In this document: piece after piece, positions 34,877 to 43,047 of the stretch
Layout: every line of letters begins with the position of its first letter
Numbering within the stretch: the stretch's first letter is position 1
NCBI GenBank assembly: GCA_050251035.1
Contig: JBFWNN010000010.1
Location: forward strand, 41,109 to 105,108
Reading direction: 5' to 3'
Origin: Taklimakanibacter sp050251035
GTDB lineage: Bacteria; Pseudomonadota; Alphaproteobacteria; Rhizobiales; Aestuariivirgaceae
DNA: 64,000 nt
Position numbers and translations under genes: made by a program
Notes under the pieces: generated by a model
Told to the model about the DNA's origin: nothing
Seen by the model: only the letters and a program-made list of their open reading frames with translations
Database searches by the model: none

Positions 34877-36454
34877 ATGACGATCAATCTCACCGTGCCG
34901 AGCTTGGCAGAGCTTAAACCACGCATCACCGTCTTTGGCGTGGGGGGCGCCGGCGGGAACGCTGTCAACAACATGATCGAGAGCCGGCTCGACGGTGTCG
35001 AGTTCGTCGTCGCCAATACCGACGCCCAGGCTCTCACCCAGAATGCGTCCGAAAGGCGCATCCAGATGGGCACCGCCCTGACGCAGGGGCTCGGTGCCGG
35101 ATCGCAGCCGCAGATCGGCGCGGCGGCGGCGGAAGAGGCGCTCCCTGAGATCCTCGATCATCTCGCGGGCGCTCACATGTGCTTCATCACCGCGGGCATG
35201 GGCGGCGGCACCGGCACCGGTGCGGCCCCGGTCATCGCCCGCGCGGCCAAGGAGCAGGGCATCCTCACCGTCGGCGTGGTGACCAAGCCTTTCCACTTCG
35301 AAGGCGTGCGCCGCATGCAGACGGCTGAACGCGGCATCGAACTCCTGGCCAAGAATGTCGACACGCTGATCGTCATCCCGAACCAGAATCTGTTCCGCGT
35401 CGCCAATGAGAAGACCACCTTCGCGGCGGCCTTCGCCATGGCCGATCAGGTGCTCTATTCCGGCGTCGCCTCGATCACCGAGCTGATGACCAAGGAGGGC
35501 CTGATCAATCTCGACTTCGCCGACGTTCGCGCCATCATGAGCGAGATGGGCAAGGCGATGATGGGAACGGGCGAAGCGTCCGGCGAGAAGCGCGCCATCG
35601 AGGCGGCGGAAGCGGCGATCTCCAACCCGCTGCTCGACGATGTGTCGATGCGCGGCGCCCGCGGCCTCCTGATCTCGATCACCGGCGGTCCCGACCTCAC
35701 CCTCTATGAGGTCGACGAAGCGGCGACCCGCATCCGCGAGGAAGTCGATGCCGAGGCCAATATCATCCTCGGCGCCACTTTCGACGACTCGCTCGAAGGC
35801 ACGATGCGCGTGTCGGTCGTGGCCACCGGCCTCGCCATCGAGCAGTCCGAGCATCTCCTCGACGATGTCGCGGCAGAGGAGCAAATGCCCGCCCGCCCTG
35901 TCTTCGGCTATACGGGCAAGCAGCCCGTGCCGGTGAAGAAGCCGATCCAGCCGACACCGATCGCCATGGCGCCGCAGACCAAACGCGCCATCCCGCAGCC
36001 GGTGCAGCAGCCGCCGGCTCAGCAGCCGCCGCAGCAGGCCATGCATGAGCCTGAGGAGATCGAAGAGGAGCATGAGGACGTCGAGGTGACACAGCAGGTC
36101 ATCCATCAGGCGCGCACCCAGATGCCGCCCCGGATGCCGCAGGCCGAAGACTTCCCGCCGATCGCGCAAAGGCAGATCGCGGCGCAGCAGAATCGCATCG
36201 AGAACATCGCCGAGCATGCCGCCAAGAAGAAGCGCGGCCTGTTCGAGCGCCTGGCGGGCGTCGGCTTGAGCCGCAAGGGCGATCTGCCGCCGCAGGCGGA
36301 AGCCGAGGCGCGAGCCCGGCAGGAACCGCGCATCCAGGCGCCTGAGGCGCAGCGGCCGCAAGTCGCGCAGATGCCGGTGACGGGGCCGGCGCAGCCGGCC
36401 TATGACGACGATCAGCTGGAGATTCCGGCGTTTCTGCGCCGGCAGGCGAATTAG
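34877..36454 (+). CDS. ftsZ: Cell division protein FtsZ
   Basis: This 525-residue tubulin-like GTPase forms the division ring. The start at ATG 34877 gives the family-typical MTINLTVPSLAELKPRITVF; an upstream in-frame ATG at 34826 lies in the control region and is unlikely. The GTP site has the nucleotide loop VGGAGGNAVNNMI and the T-loop GGGTGTG (about residue 110), with NLDFADVRAIM following. After residue about 335 is a long Gln/Pro-rich linker, then the C-terminal peptide LEIPAFLRRQ that binds FtsA. The long linker is usual in alphaproteobacteria. A repeat and a terminator follow. Confidence 0.98.
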   Translation: MTINLTVPSLAELKPRITVFGVGGAGGNAVNNMIESRLDGVEFVVANTDAQALTQNASERRIQMGTALTQGLGAGSQPQIGAAAAEEALPEILDHLAGAHMCFITAGMGGGTGTGAAPVIARAAKEQGILTVGVVTKPFHFEGVRRMQTAERGIELLAKNVDTLIVIPNQNLFRVANEKTTFAAAFAMADQVLYSGVASITELMTKEGLINLDFADVRAIMSEMGKAMMGTGEASGEKRAIEAAEAAISNPLLDDVSMRGARGLLISITGGPDLTLYEVDEAATRIREEVDAEANIILGATFDDSLEGTMRVSVVATGLAIEQSEHLLDDVAAEEQMPARPVFGYTGKQPVPVKKPIQPTPIAMAPQTKRAIPQPVQQPPAQQPPQQAMHEPEEIEEEHEDVEVTQQVIHQARTQMPPRMPQAEDFPPIAQRQIAAQQNRIENIAEHAAKKKRGLFERLAGVGLSRKGDLPPQAEAEARARQEPRIQAPEAQRPQVAQMPVTGPAQPAYDDDQLEIPAFLRRQAN

Positions 36455-36463
36455 CCTTTGTTT

Positions 36464-36510
36464 GCGCATGATCTTTTCGGAAAACCGGCGTCCACTTTCC
36501 CGGATCATGC
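36464..36510 (-). repeat. Palindromic repeat downstream of ftsZ (inverted relative to 33175 copy)
   Basis: GCATGATC (36466-36473) and GATCATGC (36503-36510) bound an inner palindrome (CGGAAAACCGG, CCACTTTCC). The reverse complement closely matches 33175-33223 including the flanking AAAC. It lies between the ftsZ stop and the terminator, where lpxC is often found in related bacteria. Confidence 0.85.
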
Positions 36511-36539
36511 TCTAAGTTACTGCAGCACCTGGCAAAAAG

Positions 36540-36567
36540 CCCGGCGGTCACACTTCCGCCGGGTTTT
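36540..36567 (+). terminator. Rho-independent terminator after ftsZ
   Basis: CCCGGCGG (36540-36547) and CCGCCGGG (36556-36563) form an 8-base-pair stem with an 8-base loop. It is followed by TTTT and preceded by a run of A. It is well placed to end the dcw transcript before bamD. Confidence 0.8.
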
Positions 36568-36666
36568 CTGCATCTAACATCCCCTGAGGCCGCTGGAATC
36601 CCGGATCGCGGAGGGGTAAAAGGCGGCCGATTGGCATCTTGATCGGGAATTCGGCGATTGACTTCT

Positions 36667-37578
36667 GTGTTTAGGGCTCGTGAGCGCTTGGCGGCGGGAC
36701 TGCGGCTCGGTTCTGTGCTCACCGTCGCGCTGGCGCTTGGCGCCTGTTCCAGCATGTCGAAGCTGCTGGACAAGGAGTCCTCGACGTCGACACAAGCCGC
36801 CGCCGCATCGAGCGACGGCATAGCGCCCGATCTCGCCGCCGCCGACAAGACCGAGCCGGTGGGCCCCCTCTACAACAAGGGCCTCGAGCAGATGCAGGCA
36901 GGCGAATATCGCACCGCCGCCAAAACTTTCGGCGAGGTCGAACGCCAGCATCCCTATTCGCAATGGGCCACCAAGGCGCAGCTGATGCAGGCCTATTCGC
37001 AATATCAGCGCAACGCCTATGACGAGGCGATCAATGCGGCGCAGCGCTTCCTCACTTTGCATCCCGGCCACAAGGACGCGTCCTACGCCTATTATCTGAT
37101 CGCGCTGAGCAATTATGAGCAGATCATCGACGTCAGGCGCGACCAGACGAACACCCAGAAAGCGCTCGCCTCGCTCGAGGAAGTGAGCCGCCGCTATCCG
37201 GGAACCGCCTATGCCCAGGACGCCCAAGCCAAGGCGACGCTGGCGCGCGACCATCTGGCGGGCAAGGAAATGGAAGTCGGCCGCTATTATCTGAAGAAGG
37301 GCTCCTATCTCGCGGGCATCAATCGCTTCAAGCGCGTGATCACCGAATATCAGAACACATCGCACACGCCGGAAGCGCTCTATCGCCTGACCGAGGGCTA
37401 TCTGGCGCTGGGCGTCCGTTCGGAAGCACAGACCGCGGCCGCGGTGCTGGGACACAATTATCCCAACAGCGAATGGTACCAAGACGCCTATGCGCTCTTG
37501 CAGAATGACGGTGTCCTGCCGTCCGAGAACAAGCAGTCCTGGATCAGCAAGGCGCTGAGCTCGGTCAACCCGTTCTGA
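36667..37578 (+). CDS. bamD: Outer membrane assembly lipoprotein BamD (ComL)
   Basis: This 303-residue lipoprotein of the BAM complex inserts beta-barrel proteins into the outer membrane. It is started at GTG 36667; a TTG at 36658 is an alternative. The lipobox is LGAC with Cys27. Residues about 65-290 hold five TPR-like repeats (YNKGLEQMQAGEYRTAAKTF, YQRNAYDEAINAAQRFLTLHPGH and so on), with the family motif HKDASYAYYLIALSNYEQI. It lies between ftsZ and recN as in many alphaproteobacteria, but without the lpxC that often precedes it. It is needed for the autotransporter at 7843 to reach the surface. Confidence 0.94.
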   Translation: MFRARERLAAGLRLGSVLTVALALGACSSMSKLLDKESSTSTQAAAASSDGIAPDLAAADKTEPVGPLYNKGLEQMQAGEYRTAAKTFGEVERQHPYSQWATKAQLMQAYSQYQRNAYDEAINAAQRFLTLHPGHKDASYAYYLIALSNYEQIIDVRRDQTNTQKALASLEEVSRRYPGTAYAQDAQAKATLARDHLAGKEMEVGRYYLKKGSYLAGINRFKRVITEYQNTSHTPEALYRLTEGYLALGVRSEAQTAAAVLGHNYPNSEWYQDAYALLQNDGVLPSENKQSWISKALSSVNPF

Positions 37579-37580
37579 AC

Positions 37581-37614
37581 GCCTGCGCCGGGGCTCATCC
37601 GGGGCAGGCTTTTT
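37581..37614 (+). terminator. Probable terminator after bamD
   Basis: GCCTG (37581-37585) pairs with CAGGC (37605-37609) around a GC-rich interior, followed directly by TTTTT (37610-37614). The stem is short, but the T tract and position 3 bases after the bamD stop support a terminator. Confidence 0.55.
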
Positions 37615-37653
37615 GGCGGGGCGTGCCGTGCGAGACTCAGCTATAAGAGCGCC

Positions 37654-39324
37654 ATGCTGACGGCGCTCTCCATCCGCGATATCGTCCTCATCGAAAAGCT
37701 CGATCTCGTCCTCGAGAAGGGGCTCACCGTGCTCACCGGCGAGACGGGGGCGGGCAAGTCCATCCTCCTCGATGCGCTGGGCCTGGCGCTGGGCGCGCGC
37801 GGCGACAGCGGCCTGGTGCGCAGCGGCGCCGAGAAAGGGGTCGTCACCGCGGCCTTCGCCCTGCCCAAGACGCATGCGGCCTTCGCCATGCTCGCCGACC
37901 AGGACATCGAAGCCGACGGCGAGCTGGTCATAAGGCGGATCCAGAGCGCCGACGGTCCGAGCCGGGCCAGCATCAATGACCAGCCGGTCAGCCTCAATCT
38001 CCTGCGCCAGATCGCCGGCACGCTGACCGAGATCCATGGCCAGCATGACGACCGCGCCTTGGTCAATTCCGCCAATCACCGACGCCTGCTCGATGCTTTC
38101 GGTGGGCTCGAAAGCGAGGCGGAAGAGGTTCGCCGCCGCTGGGAAGCCTTGAGCGCCGCCGAGACGCGGCTTGCCGAGCACAGGGCGCTGCTGGCGCGAT
38201 CCGAGGCCGAGCGTGACTACCTGACCCATGCGGCCGATGAGTTGCGCAAGCTCGATCCGCAGCCCGACGAGGAAACCAGGCTCGCCGATCTGCGCCAGAT
38301 CATGATGAATGCCGAACAGTTCGTTGCGGCGCTCAAGGACGCCGAGGACGCGCTCAATGGCGACGGCGCCGTCGAAGCACGCCTCAATGCCGCCTTGCGC
38401 AAGCTCGAACGTCGCAAGGACCAGGCGCAGGGACGGCTCGACCGGATCTGCGAGGCGCTCGACCGCGTGCTGCAGGAAATGGGCGAAGCGCAACGCGCCT
38501 CGGCCGAGGCGCTCAGGGCCTTCGCCTTCGATCCGCGCGAATTGGAGCAGTCGGAGGAAAGGCTGTTCGCACTGCGCGCGGCTGCGCGCAAATACAAATG
38601 CCCGGTCGATGCGCTGGCGCAAGTGCGCGAGCGCATGGAAGGCGAGTTGCAGGCGATCGCCGATGGCGGCGCCGAGCTCACGCGGCTGGAAGCCGCCTAT
38701 AAAGCGCAATGCGATGCGTTCGACGAGGCGGCGCGCAAATTGAGCGCGAAGCGCAAGAAGACGGCGCGCAAGCTCGACGACGCCGTGGTGGCGGAACTCG
38801 CTCCCTTGAAACTCGAAAAAGCGCGCTTCGAGACGCGCGTCGAGGCGGACCACGGGCGGGGCGGTCCGCATGGCTTCGACCGGATCGAGTTCCTGGTGGC
38901 GGCCAATCCGGGAACGCCCTTGTCGCCCCTGATGAAAGTCGCATCCGGCGGCGAGCTTGCCCGCTTCATGCTTGCCCTGAAGGTCATATTGGCGGCCAAG
39001 GGATCGGCGCCGACGCTGGTCTTCGACGAGATCGACACAGGCGTGGGCGGCGCGGTCGCCGATGCGATCGGCGTCAGGCTGTCGCGTCTGGCGCAAGGTC
39101 TGCAGGTTCTCTCGGTGACGCATTCGCCGCAGGTCGCGGCGCGTGCCGGCAATCACATGCTGATCAGCAAGATGGAAGAGGTCGGCAAGAAGCGCATGGT
39201 GACGCGCGTGCAGGAACTCAGCGCGGCGAGCCGGCGCGAGGAGATCGCGCGCATGCTGTCCGGCGCCAGGGTTACCGACGAGGCGCGGGCCCAGGCGGAT
39301 CAGCTTCTCAGCGCCAGGTCCTGA
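37654..39324 (+). CDS. recN: DNA repair protein RecN (SMC-like ATPase)
   Basis: This 556-residue protein of double-strand-break repair holds DNA ends. The Walker A loop is GETGAGKSI (about residues 29-37). A long coiled coil (about 150-370, rich in Glu, Arg and Ala) follows, then the signature VASGGELARFMLALK and the Walker B block LVFDEIDTGVGG, with VTHSPQVAARA as the H loop. It lies between bamD and ligA, with two unrelated small genes between it and ligA. No LexA-type box was recognised upstream. Confidence 0.96.
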   Translation: MLTALSIRDIVLIEKLDLVLEKGLTVLTGETGAGKSILLDALGLALGARGDSGLVRSGAEKGVVTAAFALPKTHAAFAMLADQDIEADGELVIRRIQSADGPSRASINDQPVSLNLLRQIAGTLTEIHGQHDDRALVNSANHRRLLDAFGGLESEAEEVRRRWEALSAAETRLAEHRALLARSEAERDYLTHAADELRKLDPQPDEETRLADLRQIMMNAEQFVAALKDAEDALNGDGAVEARLNAALRKLERRKDQAQGRLDRICEALDRVLQEMGEAQRASAEALRAFAFDPRELEQSEERLFALRAAARKYKCPVDALAQVRERMEGELQAIADGGAELTRLEAAYKAQCDAFDEAARKLSAKRKKTARKLDDAVVAELAPLKLEKARFETRVEADHGRGGPHGFDRIEFLVAANPGTPLSPLMKVASGGELARFMLALKVILAAKGSAPTLVFDEIDTGVGGAVADAIGVRLSRLAQGLQVLSVTHSPQVAARAGNHMLISKMEEVGKKRMVTRVQELSAASRREEIARMLSGARVTDEARAQADQLLSARS

Positions 39325-39456
39325 TCAAAACTGCGTGTCCGCATCGCCCGGCGTAGGACTGACTCGGTCCGAATAGGAACAAAGCCGTCCGCCGCGTCTT
39401 GATCGGAAGCGCTTCCCAGATCCGCAGCACATCGTGCGAGCGCTGAGAGCATCATG

Positions 39457-39533
39457 GGTGCATTGCCCTGATGCACCGAACACAGGATGGCCACCTTGGT
39501 GTGCTGTGATGTCGGTCAAGGACAACCATCCTG
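39457..39533 (+). promoter_or_regulatory. Structured leader upstream of the conserved unknown gene
   Basis: Two nested or adjacent stems are visible in the 236-base gap. GGTGCAT/ATGCACC (39457-39463 with 39471-39477) encloses 7 bases. CAGGATGG/CCATCCTG (39483-39490 with 39526-39533) encloses a 35-base loop that itself contains CACC-TT-GGTG. The last stem ends 27 bases before the ATG, next to GAGGAGA. It could be a cis-acting RNA, but it matches no riboswitch I can name. Confidence 0.35.
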
Positions 39534-39560
39534 GCTGTTCACAGTAGAGGAGATTCTTTG

Positions 39561-39983
39561 ATGTGCGATTATAGTCTGCATCACGTCGCCTCTCGTCCGG
39601 CAAAGGTCGGCGACAGACTGGTGACGTCTGCATTCGACAGCTCGACCACACATGGCTTCTGCGCTGTCGGTGAACCAAATGTGGCGGTATGCCTGCGTCC
39701 GGGCACGGAGCTTGCCTTCGACAAGGCCGTGGAAAGAAATTATGCCGTGCTCGGCGGGCTTGACCTGGAGATCGGTGAGCTTGGCGGCAAGGTTGCCCGC
39801 TTCACCCAGGTCGATATGGACCGGCCGGCCGCCTATCATGACGCGCTCGAATTTCCGAACGGCAAAGTCGTGCTGGTGACACATCTGCGCAAGGGGCAGG
39901 TCGCAACCGTGCTGCAGCTGCCGCCCGTCACCTCGGCTGCGGAGAAGAAAGAGGCGATGCCGACTCCTGAATTCATCGGCTGA
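39561..39983 (+). CDS. Conserved hypothetical protein (MCDYSLHHVASRPAKVGD opening)
   Basis: This 140-residue protein is started at ATG 39561, 6 bases after GAGGAGA; a TTG just before it is less likely. It appears soluble, with no signal or membrane segment. The N-terminus has the motif CDYSLHHVASRPAKVGDRLVT and Cys34 in HGFCAVGEPNVAVCLRPGTEL. The second half has ARFTQVDMDRPAAYHDALEF and ends in a flexible tail. I recall similar short proteins in alphaproteobacteria, but they have no assigned function. It has its own strong terminator downstream and a structured leader upstream, so it is probably a single-gene unit under its own control. Confidence 0.75.
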   Translation: MCDYSLHHVASRPAKVGDRLVTSAFDSSTTHGFCAVGEPNVAVCLRPGTELAFDKAVERNYAVLGGLDLEIGELGGKVARFTQVDMDRPAAYHDALEFPNGKVVLVTHLRKGQVATVLQLPPVTSAAEKKEAMPTPEFIG

Positions 39984-40050
39984 AGAACCTCAGGCCGGGC
40001 TGTCGGCAGGAGGGGAGCTTCCTGCGATAGCCGGTCGATAGCAAATGGTC

Positions 40051-40087
40051 CCGCCCGTTCGGCCTGCCGAGCGGGCGGAGTTTTTTT
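40051..40087 (+). terminator. Strong rho-independent terminator
   Basis: CCGCCCGTTCGG (40051-40062) pairs with CCGAGCGGGCGG (40067-40078) with one G-T wobble around a 4-base loop. It is followed by AG and seven T. It ends the transcript of the conserved unknown gene. Confidence 0.85.
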
Positions 40088-40098
40088 CGCCGCCCAGC

Positions 40099-40162
40099 TT
40101 GACAGATCCTATCTTAAGATATATCTTAAAATTCAGTCTTAGAAACTATTATAGGATATATC
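40099..40162 (+). promoter_or_regulatory. Promoter with two GATATATC palindromes (probable YqjI-type operator)
   Basis: TTGACA at 40099-40104 is a consensus -35 box. About 17 bases on lies TATCTT as a weak -10. A perfect 16-base palindrome, TTAAGATATATCTTAA (40114-40129), covers the spacer and -10. A second GATATATC (40155-40162) ends 2 bases before the repressor ATG, overlapping where the ribosome site should be. The centres are 37 bases apart. Self-repression by the product of the next gene is the likely reading. Confidence 0.7.
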
Positions 40163-40164
40163 TC

Positions 40165-40770
40165 ATGTTTGGACGTCATCATGATCATTGGCGCCGCCAC
40201 GAGCGGCATCACGATTGCGCGCCCGGCGGGCGCTGGGGACGCGGTGGCCGTTCCGCCGACGATGAAGGCGGCTTCGGCCGCGGTGGGTTCTTCGGCGGAC
40301 GAGGGGGCCGGATGTTCGGCCATGGCGACTTGCGGCTGGTGTTGCTGTCCCTGATCGCGGAGAAGCCGCGCCATGGCTATGACCTGATCCGCGCCATCGA
40401 GGAGAAATTCGGCGGCGCCTATGCGCCGAGCCCGGGCGCCGTCTATCCGACGCTGACGATGCTCGAAGAGCAGGACTACATCGCCGCCGAGGCCCAGAGC
40501 GGCACCAAGAAACTGTACCAGATCACCGCGGCGGGCCGGACCTTCCTCGAGGAGAATGCCGTCGCCCTCAAGGGCATCCAGTCGCGCATGGACTTGGCGG
40601 CCCAGGCTTATTCGATCCATTCCACGCCGGAAACGGTGCGCGAGGCGATGCGGACCCTGAAACAGGCGCTGCATATGCGCCACGGCCCGTGGACGCCGGA
40701 GGAGGCCGAGAGGGTACGCAAGCTCATCGAAACGACCGCGCGTCAGATCGTCGGTGGCAGCGGCAACTGA
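40165..40770 (+). CDS. yqjI: PadR-family repressor of the YqjI type (metal-responsive)
   Basis: This 201-residue winged-helix regulator has a His/Gly/Arg-rich N-terminus (residues 1-50, with HHDHWRRHERHHD) that could bind metal. The PadR domain (about 52-125) is close to E. coli YqjI (FGHGDLRLVLLSLI, HGYDLIRAIEEKFGG, PSPGAVYPTLTMLEEQDYI). YqjI represses itself and the ferric reductase gene yqjH, and nickel relieves repression. No yqjH-like gene is adjacent here, so the target set may be only itself or genes elsewhere. The C-terminal half is helical, for dimerisation. Confidence 0.85.
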   Translation: MFGRHHDHWRRHERHHDCAPGGRWGRGGRSADDEGGFGRGGFFGGRGGRMFGHGDLRLVLLSLIAEKPRHGYDLIRAIEEKFGGAYAPSPGAVYPTLTMLEEQDYIAAEAQSGTKKLYQITAAGRTFLEENAVALKGIQSRMDLAAQAYSIHSTPETVREAMRTLKQALHMRHGPWTPEEAERVRKLIETTARQIVGGSGN

Positions 40771-40848
40771 CGACGTTGATCCTGACAGTTTTAAGACTTC
40801 TTGCTCCTATGAAGGTCATGCTAAGCGGAAGCGAAAGAGCCGCCACCC

Positions 40849-42948
40849 ATGACCGCAACCTCTGAAAAACCTGTCGAGAAGTTGAATGCCAAGGCGGCGG
40901 CGGACGAATTGCGCCGCCTCGCCGCCGAGATCGCCCATCACGACGAGCGCTATCACGGGCAAGACGCGCCGGAGATCTCGGACGCCGATTACGATGCCTT
41001 GCGCCTGCGCAACGAGGCGATCGAGACGCGGTTTCCGGAACTCGTGCGCGACGACTCGCCCTCGCGGCGGGTGGGCTCGGCGCCGCAATCCAAGTTCGGC
41101 AAGATCCGTCACCGCGTGCCGATGCTGTCGCTCGGCAATGGTTTCTCCGAAGAGGACGTGCGCGAATTCCTGGGCCGCATCCGCCGGTTCCTCAATCTGG
41201 GCGAAGACGCGCCGCTCGAGGTCATGGCCGAGCCCAAGATCGACGGCCTGTCGCTGTCGCTGCGCTATGAGAAGGGCAAGCTCGTGCAGGGCGCCACGCG
41301 GGGCGATGGCGCGGAGGGCGAGAACGTCACCGCCAATGTCCGCACCGTGAAGGACATTCCGAACCGCATCGACGCCAAGGATTTCCCCGAGGTGTTCGAG
41401 GTCAGAGGCGAAATCTATATGTCCCACAAGGATTTCGCCAAAATGAATGAGAAACAGAATCAAGCGGGCGAGAAGGTCTTCGCCAATCCGCGCAACGCCG
41501 CCGCGGGTTCGCTGCGCCAGCTCGATCCCTCGATCACCGCGAGCCGCCCTTTGCGCTTCTTCGCCTATGCCTGGGGCGAAGTCGCGAAGCTGCCCGCCGA
41601 CACGCAATGGGGCGTCATCCAGGCCTTCAAGCGCTGGGGCTTCCCGGTCAATCCGCTGGTGAAGTTGTGCACATCGGCCGAAGAACTGCTGGCGCAGTAC
41701 CGCAAGATCGAAGAACAGCGGGCGACGCTCGGCTATGACATCGACGGTGTCGTCTACAAGGTCAACCGCCTCGACTGGCAGGAACGCCTGGGCTTCGTGA
41801 GCCGGGCGCCGCGCTGGGGCCTGGCGCATAAATTCACCGCCGAGAAGGCGATGACCATCCTCGAAGGGATCGATATCCAGGTCGGCCGCACGGGCGCCAT
41901 GACGCCGGTGGCGCGGCTCAAGCCGGTGACGGTCGGCGGTGTCGTCGTGGCCAATGCGACGCTCCACAACGAAGACGAGATCGGGCGCAAGGACATCCGC
42001 ATCGGCGACATGGTCATCGTGCAGCGCGCCGGCGACGTCATTCCGCAGATCCTGGGCTTCGTGCCGGAGAAACGCCCCAAGGACGCCAAGCCCTACACGT
42101 TCCCGGAAACCTGCCCGGTCTGCGGCAGCCATGCGGTGCGCGAGGTCAATGAGAAGACCGGCAAGGTCGATGCGGTGCGCCGCTGCACCGGCGGCCTCGT
42201 CTGCGCCGCGCAACGGGCCGAGCGGCTGAAGCATTTCGTGTCGCGCAACGCTTTCGACATCGAGGGCATGGGCGACAAGGTGATCGCGGAATTCCTGCAA
42301 CTGGGCTTCATCACCTCGCCGCAAGACATCTTCACGCTGGAGAAGCGCAAGGTGAAGGTCGACGAGCTCGAAGGCTGGGGCGAGACCAGCGCCCGCAACC
42401 TGTTCGCCGCCATCAACCAGCGCCGCAGCATCGGGCTCGACCGCTTCATCTACGCGCTCGGCATCCCCCATATCGGCGAGACCAATGCGCGGCTCCTGGC
42501 GCGCGCCTATGGCTCGGCGGACGCCTTGCGCGATGCGATGCGCGCCGCCGCCAAGGGCAAGGAGGAAGAGGCGCATCAGGAACTCATGTCGCATGACGGC
42601 ATCGGTCCCATCGTCGCCGAAGCCGTCGTCGATTTCTTCGGCGAGCCGCATAATGTCGAAGTCTTCGACAAGCTCCTCAAGGAGGTCGAGGCGACGCCGC
42701 TCGCGGCGGTGCGCCAGAGCCCGGTGTCCGGCAAGACCGTCGTCTTCACCGGCGCGCTCGAGCGCATGACGCGCGATGAGGCCAAGGCCATGGCGGAACG
42801 CCTCGGCGCTAAGGTCGCGGGCTCGGTGTCGAAGAAGACCGATCTCCTCATCGCCGGGCCGGGCGCCGGCTCCAAGCTCAAGGACGCACAGAAGCACGGC
42901 GTCGAGGTGATCGACGAGGCGGAGTGGTTTCGCCGCGTCGGGGGCTAA
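40849..42948 (+). CDS. ligA: NAD-dependent DNA ligase LigA
   Basis: This 699-residue enzyme seals nicks in replication and repair. The adenylation domain has catalytic Lys130 in EPKIDGLSLSLRY. Then come the OB fold (about 335-410), a four-Cys zinc finger (CPVCGSHA, then CTGGLVCAAQ), helix-hairpin-helix repeats (about 445-610, with LGIPHIGETNARLL) and a C-terminal BRCT domain (about 620-699, VSGKTVVFTGALERMTRDEAKAM). All domains are in the standard order and the length is usual. Confidence 0.98.
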   Translation: MTATSEKPVEKLNAKAAADELRRLAAEIAHHDERYHGQDAPEISDADYDALRLRNEAIETRFPELVRDDSPSRRVGSAPQSKFGKIRHRVPMLSLGNGFSEEDVREFLGRIRRFLNLGEDAPLEVMAEPKIDGLSLSLRYEKGKLVQGATRGDGAEGENVTANVRTVKDIPNRIDAKDFPEVFEVRGEIYMSHKDFAKMNEKQNQAGEKVFANPRNAAAGSLRQLDPSITASRPLRFFAYAWGEVAKLPADTQWGVIQAFKRWGFPVNPLVKLCTSAEELLAQYRKIEEQRATLGYDIDGVVYKVNRLDWQERLGFVSRAPRWGLAHKFTAEKAMTILEGIDIQVGRTGAMTPVARLKPVTVGGVVVANATLHNEDEIGRKDIRIGDMVIVQRAGDVIPQILGFVPEKRPKDAKPYTFPETCPVCGSHAVREVNEKTGKVDAVRRCTGGLVCAAQRAERLKHFVSRNAFDIEGMGDKVIAEFLQLGFITSPQDIFTLEKRKVKVDELEGWGETSARNLFAAINQRRSIGLDRFIYALGIPHIGETNARLLARAYGSADALRDAMRAAAKGKEEEAHQELMSHDGIGPIVAEAVVDFFGEPHNVEVFDKLLKEVEATPLAAVRQSPVSGKTVVFTGALERMTRDEAKAMAERLGAKVAGSVSKKTDLLIAGPGAGSKLKDAQKHGVEVIDEAEWFRRVGG

Positions 42949-43047
42949 TCCTTGCCGCCGGCTTCGGCGCGCCCATCCAGCTCCCGGGGCAGTGTATCGC
43001 AGCAATTTTCTTCAAGCGCCGGAAAGGCGGAATGCTATATCTGGACC

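Noticed and set aside
40816..43005. 729-codon minus-strand open frame over ligA
   Set aside because: Shadow of ligA, rich in Arg, His and Asp with no family features; LigA has all its domains.
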